From positions 1 to 37,091 of the forward strand of contig CAMDCV010000039.1 in the NCBI GenBank assembly GCA_945890645.1: 37,091 bases of DNA, given 5' to 3'. The position numbers were made by a program, and so were the translations under genes. Numbering within the stretch: the first letter of the stretch is position 1; each line of letters begins with the position of its first letter. Under the pieces are notes generated by a model. That model was given only the letters and a program-made list of their open reading frames with translations. It was not told the DNA's origin and ran no database searches. The stretch comes from Akkermansia muciniphila. Lineage in GTDB: Bacteria; Verrucomicrobiota; Verrucomicrobiia; Verrucomicrobiales; Akkermansiaceae. Below are positions 1-8,198 of this stretch, piece after piece.

Positions 1-141
1 GGGACTTCACTCGATGATCTGACTCAGAGCACTTGCACGAAAATCGCAAAGAATCTCAATGATCGGCCTCGAAAACGCTTGGGATTCAAAACACCTAGCG
101 AGATATATTATGGCCTACCGGTTGTCGCACTTCAAACTTGA
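1..141 (+). CDS. IS30-family transposase, C-terminal fragment (cut by window edge)
   Basis: The first base lies inside an open frame that runs 46 codons to a TGA at 139-141. The visible residues include NDRPRKRLGFKTPSEIYYG at about residues 20-38. This matches the C-terminal end of IS30-family DDE transposases, where a stretch like LNNRPRKxLGYxTPxE follows the catalytic glutamate. The ending VALQT is also common in that family. The catalytic residues would lie upstream, outside the window. The right terminal repeat of the element should fall between the stop and the acetyltransferase gene that ends at 159, but I cannot fix it without the left end. A window beginning inside an insertion sequence may also be a contig edge at a repeat. 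Confidence 0.75.
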   Translation, partial: GTSLDDLTQSTCTKIAKNLNDRPRKRLGFKTPSEIYYGLPVVALQT

Positions 142-158
142 AACTATTCTCTGTATTT

Positions 159-572
159 TCATTCTAGGGTTTCTCTTGCTGGGATAATCCATGCGGAATC
201 ATGGGGCTTAAATCCGATCCTTGGATAATACTCAGTGGCTTTGGGGGCAGATAGGAGAATGATCTTGGCTCGTTCGCCGAGCTGGGACTGAGTCAGACGA
301 ATCAACTCACGACCGATACCTTGCTTCTGATAGGCAAGGTCAACTGCTAGATCAGACAAATAACAACAGTATACAAAATCTGTAACCGATCTGGCTACCC
401 CAACAAGTGTCTCTCCGTCCCATGCTGTGCAAAGCAGATTGGCGTGCATCAGCATCGCTTCGATGCACGGTGCATCGTCGACCGGTCGTCTCTCCGCGAG
501 TGTCGACCGCCTAAGTAACCCCGTGAATTCATCTCGGCTTATCGCGCGGCTGTGTTCGTATTGGATTGGCAT
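159..572 (-). CDS. GNAT-family N-acetyltransferase
   Basis: A 137-residue protein of the size of a single GNAT domain, which transfers an acetyl group from acetyl-CoA to an amine. The acetyl-CoA binding motif A is visible as YLSDLAVDLAYQKQGIGREL (about residues 71-90), containing the Q-x-x-G-I-G signature. The later segment YYPRIGFKPHD (about residues 114-124) matches the usual motif-B end, a tyrosine followed by a GF turn. The substrate cannot be read from sequence; the family includes aminoglycoside, polyamine and protein acetyltransferases. The gene is single and converges on the IS30 fragment, which ends only 17 bp away, so the insertion landed just downstream of its stop. The start at 572 is the only good methionine before the domain. 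Confidence 0.85.
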   Translation of the reverse strand: MPIQYEHSRAISRDEFTGLLRRSTLAERRPVDDAPCIEAMLMHANLLCTAWDGETLVGVARSVTDFVYCCYLSDLAVDLAYQKQGIGRELIRLTQSQLGERAKIILLSAPKATEYYPRIGFKPHDSAWIIPARETLE

Positions 573-687
573 GTCTTTTCTGCCGAACAGTCTTTATTCG
601 TAGTATCCTGCCGTGATATATCAAGCAGGGTTGACCTTGATACAAAACACGAAAATCCTAGCAATGACAAGGATTTTTTTGCGAATC

Positions 688-751
688 GTGTGTATATCAG
701 CAAGTGAAACAAGGTTTTTTGTTGGGCAACTTTGTTTGCTGATATACACAC
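688..751. repeat. Long inverted repeat (16-bp perfect arms)
   Basis: GTGTGTATATCAGCAA at 688-703 is the exact reverse complement of TTGCTGATATACACAC at 736-751. Beyond the perfect arms, pairing can continue with a bulge: ACAAGGTT (709-716) against AACTTTGT (728-735). The whole 64-bp block could therefore fold into one extended hairpin. No T run follows it, so it is not a simple intrinsic terminator. It may be an operator-rich leader, a structured RNA or a remnant of a miniature mobile element. Confidence 0.8.
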
Positions 752-766
752 TTCGGAGGCAAAAGA

Positions 767-778
767 GGGAGCGCTCCC
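767..778. promoter_or_regulatory. Perfect 12-bp palindrome GGGAGCGCTCCC, possible operator
   Basis: GGGAGCGCTCCC is perfectly self-complementary with a central CG. LacI-family repressors bind operators of this form; the CebR/CelR sites of actinobacteria have the same core. It lies about 195 bp upstream of the chosen murG start. No LacI-type regulator or sugar gene is in the window, so the assignment rests on the palindrome only. Confidence 0.3.
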
Positions 779-973
779 GTGGCCGATGGTTGCGGTCGTT
801 AGTGCGATCACATGAGAACAACGCGCCGGCACGTCTGTGGAATTGCGAAAAATTCCCAGCTGAGTCTGGAGAGACTGGCACGGCGACTGGCACAGCGTAT
901 CGGCGACAGTCAAAAAATCCCCTTTTTCAGGATTGCTAGCCAAGAGCAATCCGCGCATGGTTTGCCCGTTACC

Positions 974-2077
974 ATGGCGAAGAGAGAAAAATCGTTAAAA
1001 GTGGTCATCGCCTGCGGTGGTACGGGCGGACATTTGTTTCCGGGAATCGCCGTGGCAGAGGAGTTGCGGGCGCGCGGCCATCAGCCGCTGCTGCTGATTT
1101 CCCAAAAATCTGTGGATCGCGAGGCCTCGCGCAAGTACGGCGACCTCGAGTTCATCGCAATTCCCGCCATCGCCAAGCCCGCCACGACTTCACCGAAGAT
1201 GCTGCCGTTTTTATGGAAATTGTGGGGCGCTACTCGACAGTGCAAAGCCATACTCCGCGAGCGCGGTGCCGATGCCGTGATCGGCATGGGCGGTTTTACG
1301 TCGCTCGCTCCCGTTTATGCTGGCAAAAAGTTAGGGCTGAAAACTTTCGTTCACGACTCGAATGCCCTTCCCGGAAAGGCGAACCGACTGACAGCGCGAT
1401 GGTGCCATCAGGTCTTCGTTGGCATGAAGGAGGCAACGGCCTATTTTTCTGGTCGATCCGTAGTCGTCACCGGCACGCCTGTGCGCAAGGAAATGTTAGT
1501 GCTGCCCGAGCGTGCTACCGCGGCCCAACGCTTCGGGCTCGATCCCGCGCGTCCTATCTTGGTGGTGATGGGTGGCAGCCAAGGCGCCCGACGGCTCAAC
1601 GCGCTCGTCGCCGAGGCCTTCGATCATTTTCCCGTTGGCACGCAGGTGCTACACGTCGCCGGCAGCACTGATGAAGCCCGCGTGCGCGAGGCGGCCAATG
1701 GTCGCGCTGGTTACGTGGTGCTCGGCTTTTGTGATGACATGGCCGCCGTTTATGCCGTGGCTGATCTGGCATTGTGCCGTTCGGGAGCCTCCAGCCTCAC
1801 CGAACTCGCCCATGCGGCATTGCCCTCGATCCTGATCCCCTTTCCCTACGCGGCCGATGACCATCAAACCAAAAACGCCGAGGTTTTTGCCTCCGCGAGA
1901 GCTGCGACTCTGGTGCAAGAGGCCGTTCTCGATGGCCCAAAACTAGCGCAACTTGTCAGCGAAATCATTGATCATCCTGAACGCAAACGAGCCATGCAAG
2001 AAGCCGCGCGTGCGCTCGATGTGCCCGATGCGGCGTCGCGGGTGTGTGCTGCCATCGAAGCGAGCGCAGGTAAATAA
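974..2077 (+). CDS. murG: UDP-GlcNAc:lipid I N-acetylglucosaminyltransferase (MurG)
   Basis: MurG adds N-acetylglucosamine to lipid I on the inner face of the membrane, giving lipid II for peptidoglycan. The product is 367 residues (E. coli about 355) with the two Rossmann-like halves of GT-B enzymes. The N-terminal glycine loop GGTGGH is at residues 15-20. The second glycine loop GGSQGA is at 200-205 in the nucleotide-sugar half. A segment FPYAADDHQTKNAEVF near residue 293 matches the acceptor-proximal C-terminal motif. The frame is open back to 812, but those 54 extra residues look unlike protein and the family normally begins just before the first glycine loop, so I chose ATG 974. No mra, fts or other mur gene is adjacent, unlike the usual dcw cluster arrangement. 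Confidence 0.95.
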   Translation: MAKREKSLKVVIACGGTGGHLFPGIAVAEELRARGHQPLLLISQKSVDREASRKYGDLEFIAIPAIAKPATTSPKMLPFLWKLWGATRQCKAILRERGADAVIGMGGFTSLAPVYAGKKLGLKTFVHDSNALPGKANRLTARWCHQVFVGMKEATAYFSGRSVVVTGTPVRKEMLVLPERATAAQRFGLDPARPILVVMGGSQGARRLNALVAEAFDHFPVGTQVLHVAGSTDEARVREAANGRAGYVVLGFCDDMAAVYAVADLALCRSGASSLTELAHAALPSILIPFPYAADDHQTKNAEVFASARAATLVQEAVLDGPKLAQLVSEIIDHPERKRAMQEAARALDVPDAASRVCAAIEASAGK

Positions 2078-2096
2078 GTTATTTAATAGTTGCCAT

Positions 2097-2115
2097 TTTA
2101 GCGATTAAAGCTAAA
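2097..2115. promoter_or_regulatory. Inverted repeat TTTAGC-N7-GCTAAA upstream of hipB, possible operator
   Basis: TTTAGC (2097-2102) and GCTAAA (2110-2115) form a perfect 6-bp inverted repeat ending 10 bp before the ATG of the HipB-like gene. HipB-type repressors bind inverted repeats at their own promoter and autoregulate the operon. The position fits, but the site is short and single, so this is a weak inference. Confidence 0.3.
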
Positions 2116-2125
2116 TTGAGCCTAT

Positions 2126-2467
2126 ATGGACAAAATAACAGCTTTTATCCAGCGAAATCCATCGAGCATTGCGCGGGAGATTGGGCGACGGCTGCGAAGT
2201 CATCGATTGGCAAAAGGATGGACGCAAGAGGAATTGGCCAGCCGTGCGGGGGTTTCTCTTTCTACTTTGAAATTACTTGAAGCCAAAGGACAAGTTTCGT
2301 TTAGCAGGCTCATTCGGGTGGCTGTGATGCTCGATGTAGACGGTGAATTGCGCGAATTATTTTCACGACCGCTGGTGATGGAATCAATCGAGGCCATCAA
2401 GCGCAGCGAACGCCAACGAGCACCGCGTCGGGCCGCCAAACAGAAGAATACTCCCCCCAAAGAATAA
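2126..2467 (+). CDS. hipB: HipB-like Xre-family DNA-binding protein (antitoxin)
   Basis: A 113-residue protein with a helix-turn-helix of the Cro/C1 (Xre) type at about residues 17-75. The recognition region is GWTQEELASRAGVSLSTLK, a standard Xre pattern. In HipBA systems this protein dimerises, binds operators upstream of the operon and holds the HipA kinase inactive. The C-terminal 20 or so residues are rich in Arg, Lys and Gln and look disordered. The stop is followed 7 bp later by the start of the HipA-like gene on the same strand, the usual antitoxin-toxin order. Assignment as antitoxin rests mainly on this pairing, because Xre domains alone are very common. Confidence 0.8.
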   Translation: MDKITAFIQRNPSSIAREIGRRLRSHRLAKGWTQEELASRAGVSLSTLKLLEAKGQVSFSRLIRVAVMLDVDGELRELFSRPLVMESIEAIKRSERQRAPRRAAKQKNTPPKE

Positions 2468-2474
2468 TTGCCGT

Positions 2475-3689
2475 ATGGAACTCGAAATTCACTGGGCGGG
2501 CAGCGGACTGGAGCGCATCGGGCGGCTTTACCAAGACGCAAGCGGCGCGATCTACTTTGAGTACGATCCCGAGTGGCAAACGGGACAACGGGAGCTATCG
2601 CCGCTTTACTTGCCGCTATCGCTGACCGGAGCTGTGCGCAGTAGCACTCCGCACTTCGGCGAATTGCATGGCTTGTTTCAAGATGCCTTGCCCGATTGGT
2701 GGGGCGAGCGATTGATGCAAAAGTTTTTCGAAGAACGCGGCATTCCGTGGAATCGTGTGAGCACCTTGCGAAAGCTGGCTTGTCAGGGCACACGGAAAAT
2801 GGGCGCATTGCAGTTTTTACCTAGCCTGGACGATGACGTATACGCCGAACAGATGTTTCTGGAAATCACCGCACTCGTAGAGGCTGCTCGTGCGATTCTG
2901 CGCGGCGATTCTTCCACCGTGCTCAGTGAACTCATGCGCACGGGCATGTCGCCAGGTGGAGCTCAGCCGAAAGTATTGCTCGCGATCTCTCCCGACTTCC
3001 GTGAGATCTCACTCGATGACGCAGCACCCGCAGACTACGGTCACTGGCTAGTCAAATTTGAGATGGAACCTGTGCTGCAAGAAGGCCGGATTGAGGCGGC
3101 ATACGCAGCAATGGCGCGGGCGGCGGGCATCACGATGGCGGAAACGCGCTTGCTGGAACCGGAAGGAGTCGCTCACTTTGCCAGCCGTCGATTTGATCGC
3201 AATAAACAACAAGGCAGACTTCATCTTCACTCCTACTCGGGACTGACGCACACGCCACTGCGCGATGGTCTTGAGTATGGTGAACTCATCGCGGTTGCTC
3301 GCAGCCTCACCCAACAGCAACACGCAGCGGAAGAAATTTTTCGTCGAGCGGTATTTCATGTTCTCGCCGCCAATGATGATGACCATGGTCGCAACCATGC
3401 GTTTTTAATGGATGAAAAAGGGGTGTGGAGTGTTGCGCCAGCTTTTGATGTCACGCTCGCAAGTTATCCTTTAGCCACGGGTTTCCGTGCGGCACGGGTG
3501 ATGGGCAAAGCCGCTGAGATCAGCAAGAAAGACATACTTCGACTCGCGTTAGAAAATGATATCCGCAAACCAGAGGAAATCATCGAGCAAGTCCAATCAG
3601 CCATAGCCGAGTGGCCGCGCTTCGCCAATGAAGTGGAGTTGAGTAAAAGCAACGCCGTCCTGGTGCAGGCGCAGCACAGGAGGTGGTAA
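2475..3689 (+). CDS. hipA: HipA-like serine/threonine kinase (toxin)
   Basis: A 404-residue protein with the HipA N-terminal domain followed by the HipA-C kinase fold. E. coli HipA has 440 residues and phosphorylates glutamyl-tRNA synthetase, causing persistence. The glycine-rich loop GGAQPK is at residues 161-166, equivalent to GAQEK in E. coli HipA. The catalytic-loop motif DDHGRN is at 302-307, and the metal-binding motif APAFDV follows at about 322. The serine next to the glycine loop (MSPGGAQPK) may correspond to the autophosphorylated serine. All key kinase residues seem present, so the protein should be active. The target cannot be read from sequence; HipA-family kinases include HipT and other variants with different tRNA-synthetase targets. 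The convergent gene ends 16 bp away. Confidence 0.88.
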   Translation: MELEIHWAGSGLERIGRLYQDASGAIYFEYDPEWQTGQRELSPLYLPLSLTGAVRSSTPHFGELHGLFQDALPDWWGERLMQKFFEERGIPWNRVSTLRKLACQGTRKMGALQFLPSLDDDVYAEQMFLEITALVEAARAILRGDSSTVLSELMRTGMSPGGAQPKVLLAISPDFREISLDDAAPADYGHWLVKFEMEPVLQEGRIEAAYAAMARAAGITMAETRLLEPEGVAHFASRRFDRNKQQGRLHLHSYSGLTHTPLRDGLEYGELIAVARSLTQQQHAAEEIFRRAVFHVLAANDDDHGRNHAFLMDEKGVWSVAPAFDVTLASYPLATGFRAARVMGKAAEISKKDILRLALENDIRKPEEIIEQVQSAIAEWPRFANEVELSKSNAVLVQAQHRRW

Positions 3690-3705
3690 GGTGTTTACTC
3701 TGGTC

Positions 3706-6700
3706 TCAAAGACTCTTCAGATACGCGGTGATGTCGGCGATGGACTGAGGTGTTAGGCCGAGGGTGGATGGCTCGTACATGAGTGATTGTTTCATGGGCT
3801 TCTTCGATTTGATGCGCGACTGGGCGATCACTTGAGTTTGGCCGCCGAAACATTTGACCATCATGGTATCACCGGCACTCAGAACGATGCCAACGATGGT
3901 AATGCCATCTTTGGTGACGATCTCGGTGCCTTCGAAACCATGCGAAAGATCGGCACTGGGTTCAGCGATGGCTTTGATGATGACATCGGTGGGTTGCTGG
4001 CGACCGAAGCTGGTGAGGTCGGGGCCGTAGTCGATGCCTTGGTCGCCGACTTTGTGGCACATGTAGCAGGAAGCCATGGCTGCTTTGCCGCGCACTTTAT
4101 CGCCAGTGAGCTTGGCGATTTCGGCGACGGCGGGAAGTTTTACGGCATTGGCGGGCACTGGCGGCAAGACAACGGGAGTGAGTTTTACCGTGTCGGGATT
4201 TTTGCCCATGGTCGTCAATGCAGCATCGAGGTTGTGCGCTTTCCACAAGTTGCCTTTGCGATTGTTGAGCCACCAGAGAGCCATGTTTTTTTGCGAAAAG
4301 GCATCGGCGCCTGCGAGCTCTACCATGGCGGCAGATGCGGCGGCTGAGGGATTGAAGGCGATGGCAGTGAGCATGAGCTTGGCTTGCTCCGCATCGGTGG
4401 TGACGAGGGCGCGGGCTTTGCAATCGGCGATGGCTTGATCCGGATGCAAGCGCCAAGCGATCCAAGCGAAGGCGTCGCTCCATTTGTCGCCGCTGCTTTG
4501 TTTCATGAGAGTGCGCGTGGCCTCATAGACGGCGGCCTCTTTTTTCGAGGAGCCGAGGCCGAGTGCTTCGAGATAGGCGCGGTCTTTCCCATCGAACTGC
4601 GCGGCGATTTTTGCGAGAAACGGCACGCTTTTTTCCGCAGGGACATCGCGTAAGCTGAGGGCAATTTCACGACGCACCATTGGCGCGGAATCGCTGACCA
4701 TGAGTTCGGCGAGTTTCAGAGTATCGAATCCAGCAGAACGTAACGCGCGAGTGGCGACGAGGCGTTGGCGTGGCTCGGTTGCTTTGAGTAAGTCGATGAC
4801 AATTTTTTGTCCGGCATCTCCCATTTGTGCGAGAAGCCAGACAGCGCGCGCAGCGATGTAGGGGTTTTTATCTTTGAGGAGTTCGGCTACGGCGGGCACG
4901 GCGGCAGTGCCTTGCGCTTTGAGGCGCGTGAAGCCGCTGTTGCGGACATTCGCGGCGGGACTTTTCAGTGCGGCGATTTGACCAGCGGTGTTGCTGAGAT
5001 CGATTTTCGGCACGACGGATTTAAAACCTTTCGGTGCGATGCGATAGATGGTGCCAGAAAGAGTTTTGTCCCCGGTGCCGTGGCCGCCGACGCGTGGGTC
5101 GAACCAATCAGCAACGTAGAGCGCGCCATCGGGACCGACAGTTACATCGCTGGGGCGGAAGCGGGTGTGGAGTTCATTGTTCGCACCGCCTATGAAGTCG
5201 GAGCCAGCGAATTTTTTCTCGGGGTTGGAATCCATGAAGTCGATGCGCTTCAAGGTGAAGCCGGCACCATCGGGGACGGGCAAGTATCCGAACACGACAT
5301 TTTTTCCCGCTTCGCAAGCGAGCAAAAGACCCTGCCACTGATCACCGAGTGCGCCGTTTTCATAAAAGGCGACACCCGTTGGCGAACCACCGCCATAGAT
5401 ATCTCCGGCGGGCATGGTGCCGGGGTCTTCCTGACGCCATTCGGCGATCGGCGTGCTTTGACCAGGTCGTTGGTCGGCTTTCCAGGAACGCTGGCCATCG
5501 GCAGAGGAAAATCCCGCATTGCCGCCCTCGATGATCTCGGCGACGCGGCAGGCTGGGGGGTCGTCGTTGTCGCTCTGAAATAGATCACCGAATGAGGTCA
5601 GCGCTTGCTCATAGGAGTTGCGATAGTTGTGACCGACGATGCGCACATTCGTACCATCGGGATTCATGCGTACAGAAAAACCACCGACCCAGACGTTGCC
5701 ATCGTCGCTGGGCTGACCAGCGATGGCGCGGGTGTCTGAATACCAGGTGCCGCCACCGCTTTGGTAGTAGCTGCTGCCGATGCGAAAGGTTTTGCCCGAT
5801 TGATCCGTGAAAATACCGCCGCAGTTGCCGTTGTTGAAATTCCACAAACCATCCGGACCCGCAGTCACACTGTGGAGACTGTGGTCGTGTTGGCGGGCGT
5901 TAAATCCTGTTAGGAGAACTTTTTTTTTGTCCACAGCGGGATCGTATTTGCGATCGCCATTGACGTCGGTGTAAACGATCAAGTCGGGCGGCTGTGAGAC
6001 AACGATTTGATTATCAAGCACGGCCACGCCAAGCGGAGATTCGAGATTTTTATCCTGCGTGAAGACACTGGTGAGATCGGCGCGACCATCACCATCGCTG
6101 TCTTCTAAAATCACGATGCGATCGCCTTGGGGACGAGCGGCTTGGCGCCGGTAGTTGACGCCTTCGGCGACATAAAGGCGGCCCTCTTTATCGAAGTCGA
6201 TGTTGGTGGGATTGTTGAGCATCGGTGTGGTGGCCCAGACAGTGACTTCGAGTTTGTCATCGGACAGGTGGAATTGTTGCGTTGGCACGAGTGTGGGCTC
6301 GTTCGTTGGCGCAGTTTGGCTTGTCTTTTCCTCCTTCTTAGGGGCTTCCTCCGCTTTGATGAATTTGCTCTCGCGCTCGGTTTGGATCGGTGCGGCGGGG
6401 AGTTTTTTGAACTCACCTGGCTCGACGAGTTTCAGGTGTTTCACTTTTCCTTTATCATCGAGGTTGGCATTGAGCTCTTCTTCCGTGAGTGGCTTCGAGG
6501 GCACACCATCTTTCGGCACTTCGAGCCCAGCGGTCCAGACGATGGCATTCAACACGATCTTGCGAAAGTTATCAATCGACCAATTGCGGTGATAGTGACC
6601 ACCCGTGAAGCCGACACCACGACCACCGTCGCGTCGCTCGATGCCCCACATGAGGGTTTGCGTTTTACCCAAGCCATCGACGCCATTTTTATTCCACAAA

Positions 6701-7317
6701 TTGATGTAGGCTTTCATGCGCTCGCGGTCCGGCGTAGCGGTGACGAGGTCGAGCACTTTTTCGCGCTCGGGGATGAAACGCATGTGGTAGTAAAATTCAT
6801 CGAACGCTTCCACTAAGGAGCCGACACCATTCGAGACCGCGTGATTGGGCATCGCCTTCAGATCGGCAACCCAATGCGGATTGACCGAGTAGTCCGTCTC
6901 AAACGCACCACCGATCCACGGACGATAGTATTTTTCGCCATTCGCAGGATCGGGGTGCACGGCATAGTGCATGAACATGATGCCAACGCCGCTCTTCGCA
7001 AGTTGATCGACTTTTTCCCATCCCTTACCGACGACGCTGGTGCCATCGGCGTAAATGACAAGGCACTTGATGCCATCGAGCACGGATTCATCCTTGGGCC
7101 AGCCTTGGATGACGGTCGCTTCAATGTCGAGCTTGCTCTCATTAAGCGCCTTCGCGAGGATGAGACAGCCGGCATTGAACTCGTGCTCGCCCGGACCGTG
7201 GCTACGACCACCAGCGAGGAAAACGATTTTGCGCGCGGCCCAAGCATCGGACGTAAATAGCGTGACGAGCAGGAACGCAACGATGCGGAACAGTGGGATG
7301 GTGTGAGAGCGGAACAT
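3706..7317 (-). CDS. ThuA domain / PVC-type membrane-bound dehydrogenase / cytochrome c fusion
   Basis: A 1203-residue exported protein with several domains. Residues 1-27 are a signal peptide ending near AWA. Residues about 28-270 are a ThuA-like (trehalose-utilisation) domain, beginning RKIVFLAGGRSHGPGEHEF. A Pro/Lys/Glu-rich linker follows. Residues about 345-760 match the PVC-type dehydrogenase beta-propeller, with acidic calcium-like turns such as DSDGDGRADL. Residues about 780-1000 are helical HEAT-like repeats. The C-terminus has a haem c motif CYMCH (Cys1084, Cys1087, His1088) and a distal segment resembling other PVC-type haem-binding proteins. The family is expanded in Planctomycetes and Verrucomicrobia and is thought to oxidise sugars or related compounds in the periplasm, with electrons passed to the haem. 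The true substrate is unknown. The gene stands alone between convergent hipA and a divergent yoaK-type gene. Confidence 0.9.
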   Translation of the reverse strand: MFRSHTIPLFRIVAFLLVTLFTSDAWAARKIVFLAGGRSHGPGEHEFNAGCLILAKALNESKLDIEATVIQGWPKDESVLDGIKCLVIYADGTSVVGKGWEKVDQLAKSGVGIMFMHYAVHPDPANGEKYYRPWIGGAFETDYSVNPHWVADLKAMPNHAVSNGVGSLVEAFDEFYYHMRFIPEREKVLDLVTATPDRERMKAYINLWNKNGVDGLGKTQTLMWGIERRDGGRGVGFTGGHYHRNWSIDNFRKIVLNAIVWTAGLEVPKDGVPSKPLTEEELNANLDDKGKVKHLKLVEPGEFKKLPAAPIQTERESKFIKAEEAPKKEEKTSQTAPTNEPTLVPTQQFHLSDDKLEVTVWATTPMLNNPTNIDFDKEGRLYVAEGVNYRRQAARPQGDRIVILEDSDGDGRADLTSVFTQDKNLESPLGVAVLDNQIVVSQPPDLIVYTDVNGDRKYDPAVDKKKVLLTGFNARQHDHSLHSVTAGPDGLWNFNNGNCGGIFTDQSGKTFRIGSSYYQSGGGTWYSDTRAIAGQPSDDGNVWVGGFSVRMNPDGTNVRIVGHNYRNSYEQALTSFGDLFQSDNDDPPACRVAEIIEGGNAGFSSADGQRSWKADQRPGQSTPIAEWRQEDPGTMPAGDIYGGGSPTGVAFYENGALGDQWQGLLLACEAGKNVVFGYLPVPDGAGFTLKRIDFMDSNPEKKFAGSDFIGGANNELHTRFRPSDVTVGPDGALYVADWFDPRVGGHGTGDKTLSGTIYRIAPKGFKSVVPKIDLSNTAGQIAALKSPAANVRNSGFTRLKAQGTAAVPAVAELLKDKNPYIAARAVWLLAQMGDAGQKIVIDLLKATEPRQRLVATRALRSAGFDTLKLAELMVSDSAPMVRREIALSLRDVPAEKSVPFLAKIAAQFDGKDRAYLEALGLGSSKKEAAVYEATRTLMKQSSGDKWSDAFAWIAWRLHPDQAIADCKARALVTTDAEQAKLMLTAIAFNPSAAASAAMVELAGADAFSQKNMALWWLNNRKGNLWKAHNLDAALTTMGKNPDTVKLTPVVLPPVPANAVKLPAVAEIAKLTGDKVRGKAAMASCYMCHKVGDQGIDYGPDLTSFGRQQPTDVIIKAIAEPSADLSHGFEGTEIVTKDGITIVGIVLSAGDTMMVKCFGGQTQVIAQSRIKSKKPMKQSLMYEPSTLGLTPQSIADITAYLKSL

Positions 7318-7431
7318 AAGCGTGAATGTTTACTGAGTTTCGCAGGTGTTTTATCAATGGCACGGGAGATTACGAGGAAAAACATCGACCATGGCTTGCG
7401 GCCGCATCTCGTTTCCTTTACAAATTTCCTT

Positions 7432-8133
7432 ATGCAAACAGACGCCCCCGTTGGCCGATCATCGCACTCGATGGAGTCATGGGTGATCGCGGGGGGTTGC
7501 GTGCTGACTTTTTTGAGTGCCACGGCGAATGCGGGATTTCTCATCAAGCTGGGAACTTCCGTGAGTCACCTCACTGGTGATGTGACACGTGTGGCGGTTG
7601 AGTTGACACAAGACACCCATCACGTCACGCAGATGGCCAATCACTTATTGCTAGCGATGGGCGGATTTTTGTTAGGTGCCATGACGGCTGGTTTTGCCAT
7701 TCATCATCCGAGTTTGGAAATATCACGTCCGTATGGTCGTGCGGTGATGGCGATTGGGGTCTGTTTGTTATTGGCGCACTTTGCTTTGAAGGATCACCCC
7801 TTGGTCGCGATCGCGTTAGCGAGTTTTGGCTGTGGTTTTCAAAACGCGTTAGCCACGCACTATCGCGGCATGATTCTGCGCACCACGCACATTACGGGGT
7901 TGCTCACTGACCTCGGCACGAATCTTGGCATGCGTATCCGCGGGCATTCGATCGCCTCTTGGAAAATGCTCGTGCCACTGCTGCTCGTGGGAAGTTTCTT
8001 TCTCGGATCCGGTATGGGTGCAATTCTGGTGCTCCAAGGCGACTGGCCATTTCTCGTTATCACGGCATGCCTCTACTTGATCGTAGGCGCTGGTTGGACG
8101 TTATATAAGCACTGGTGGCGTCAGATAACATAA
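7432..8133 (+). CDS. YoaK/DUF1275-family membrane protein
   Basis: A 233-residue integral membrane protein of the DUF1275 (YoaK) family. The hallmark is the N-terminal segment NAGFLIKLGTSVSHLTGDVTR, equivalent to the family pattern of AGG or NAG, then VSHxTGN. A later GCGFQNALATHY matches the conserved GxQNA motif. About six hydrophobic stretches can be seen. The biochemical role of the family is not established. The frame is open upstream to 7303, overlapping the divergent PVC-type gene. I chose ATG 7432 because the upstream residues do not look membrane-associated and lie over the other gene's promoter region. Confidence 0.8.
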   Translation: MQTDAPVGRSSHSMESWVIAGGCVLTFLSATANAGFLIKLGTSVSHLTGDVTRVAVELTQDTHHVTQMANHLLLAMGGFLLGAMTAGFAIHHPSLEISRPYGRAVMAIGVCLLLAHFALKDHPLVAIALASFGCGFQNALATHYRGMILRTTHITGLLTDLGTNLGMRIRGHSIASWKMLVPLLLVGSFFLGSGMGAILVLQGDWPFLVITACLYLIVGAGWTLYKHWWRQIT

Positions 8134-8198
8134 GTGGGGAAAGAAAGTTTCCCTTGCGTGTGAGAGAAATAAGTCTAGTTTGCGCCACCTTTTCCACT

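Larger units (their letters stand above)
573..973. other. Non-coding stretch between the acetyltransferase gene and murG
   Basis: No convincing gene lies here. Open frames exist on both strands but have no recognisable domain, and one is only an in-frame extension of murG to an ATG at 812. The stretch holds three palindromic structures. The first is AAAATCCT/AGGATTTT with a following T run (about 652-680). The second is a long imperfect hairpin at 688-751. The third is a perfect 12-bp palindrome at 767-778. Both neighbouring genes point away from it, so it should contain two divergent promoters, but I could not place their -10 and -35 boxes with confidence. Confidence 0.6.

Noticed and set aside
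812-973. N-terminal extension of murG from ATG 812
   Set aside because: MurG proteins begin just before GGTGGH. The extension is rich in Arg and Gln without homology, and ATG 974 matches the family length.
3787-7260. Several plus-strand frames of up to 258 codons opposite the PVC/ThuA gene
   Set aside because: They are antisense shadows of a clearly coding minus-strand gene with signal peptide and CxxCH motif, and none has a recognisable domain.
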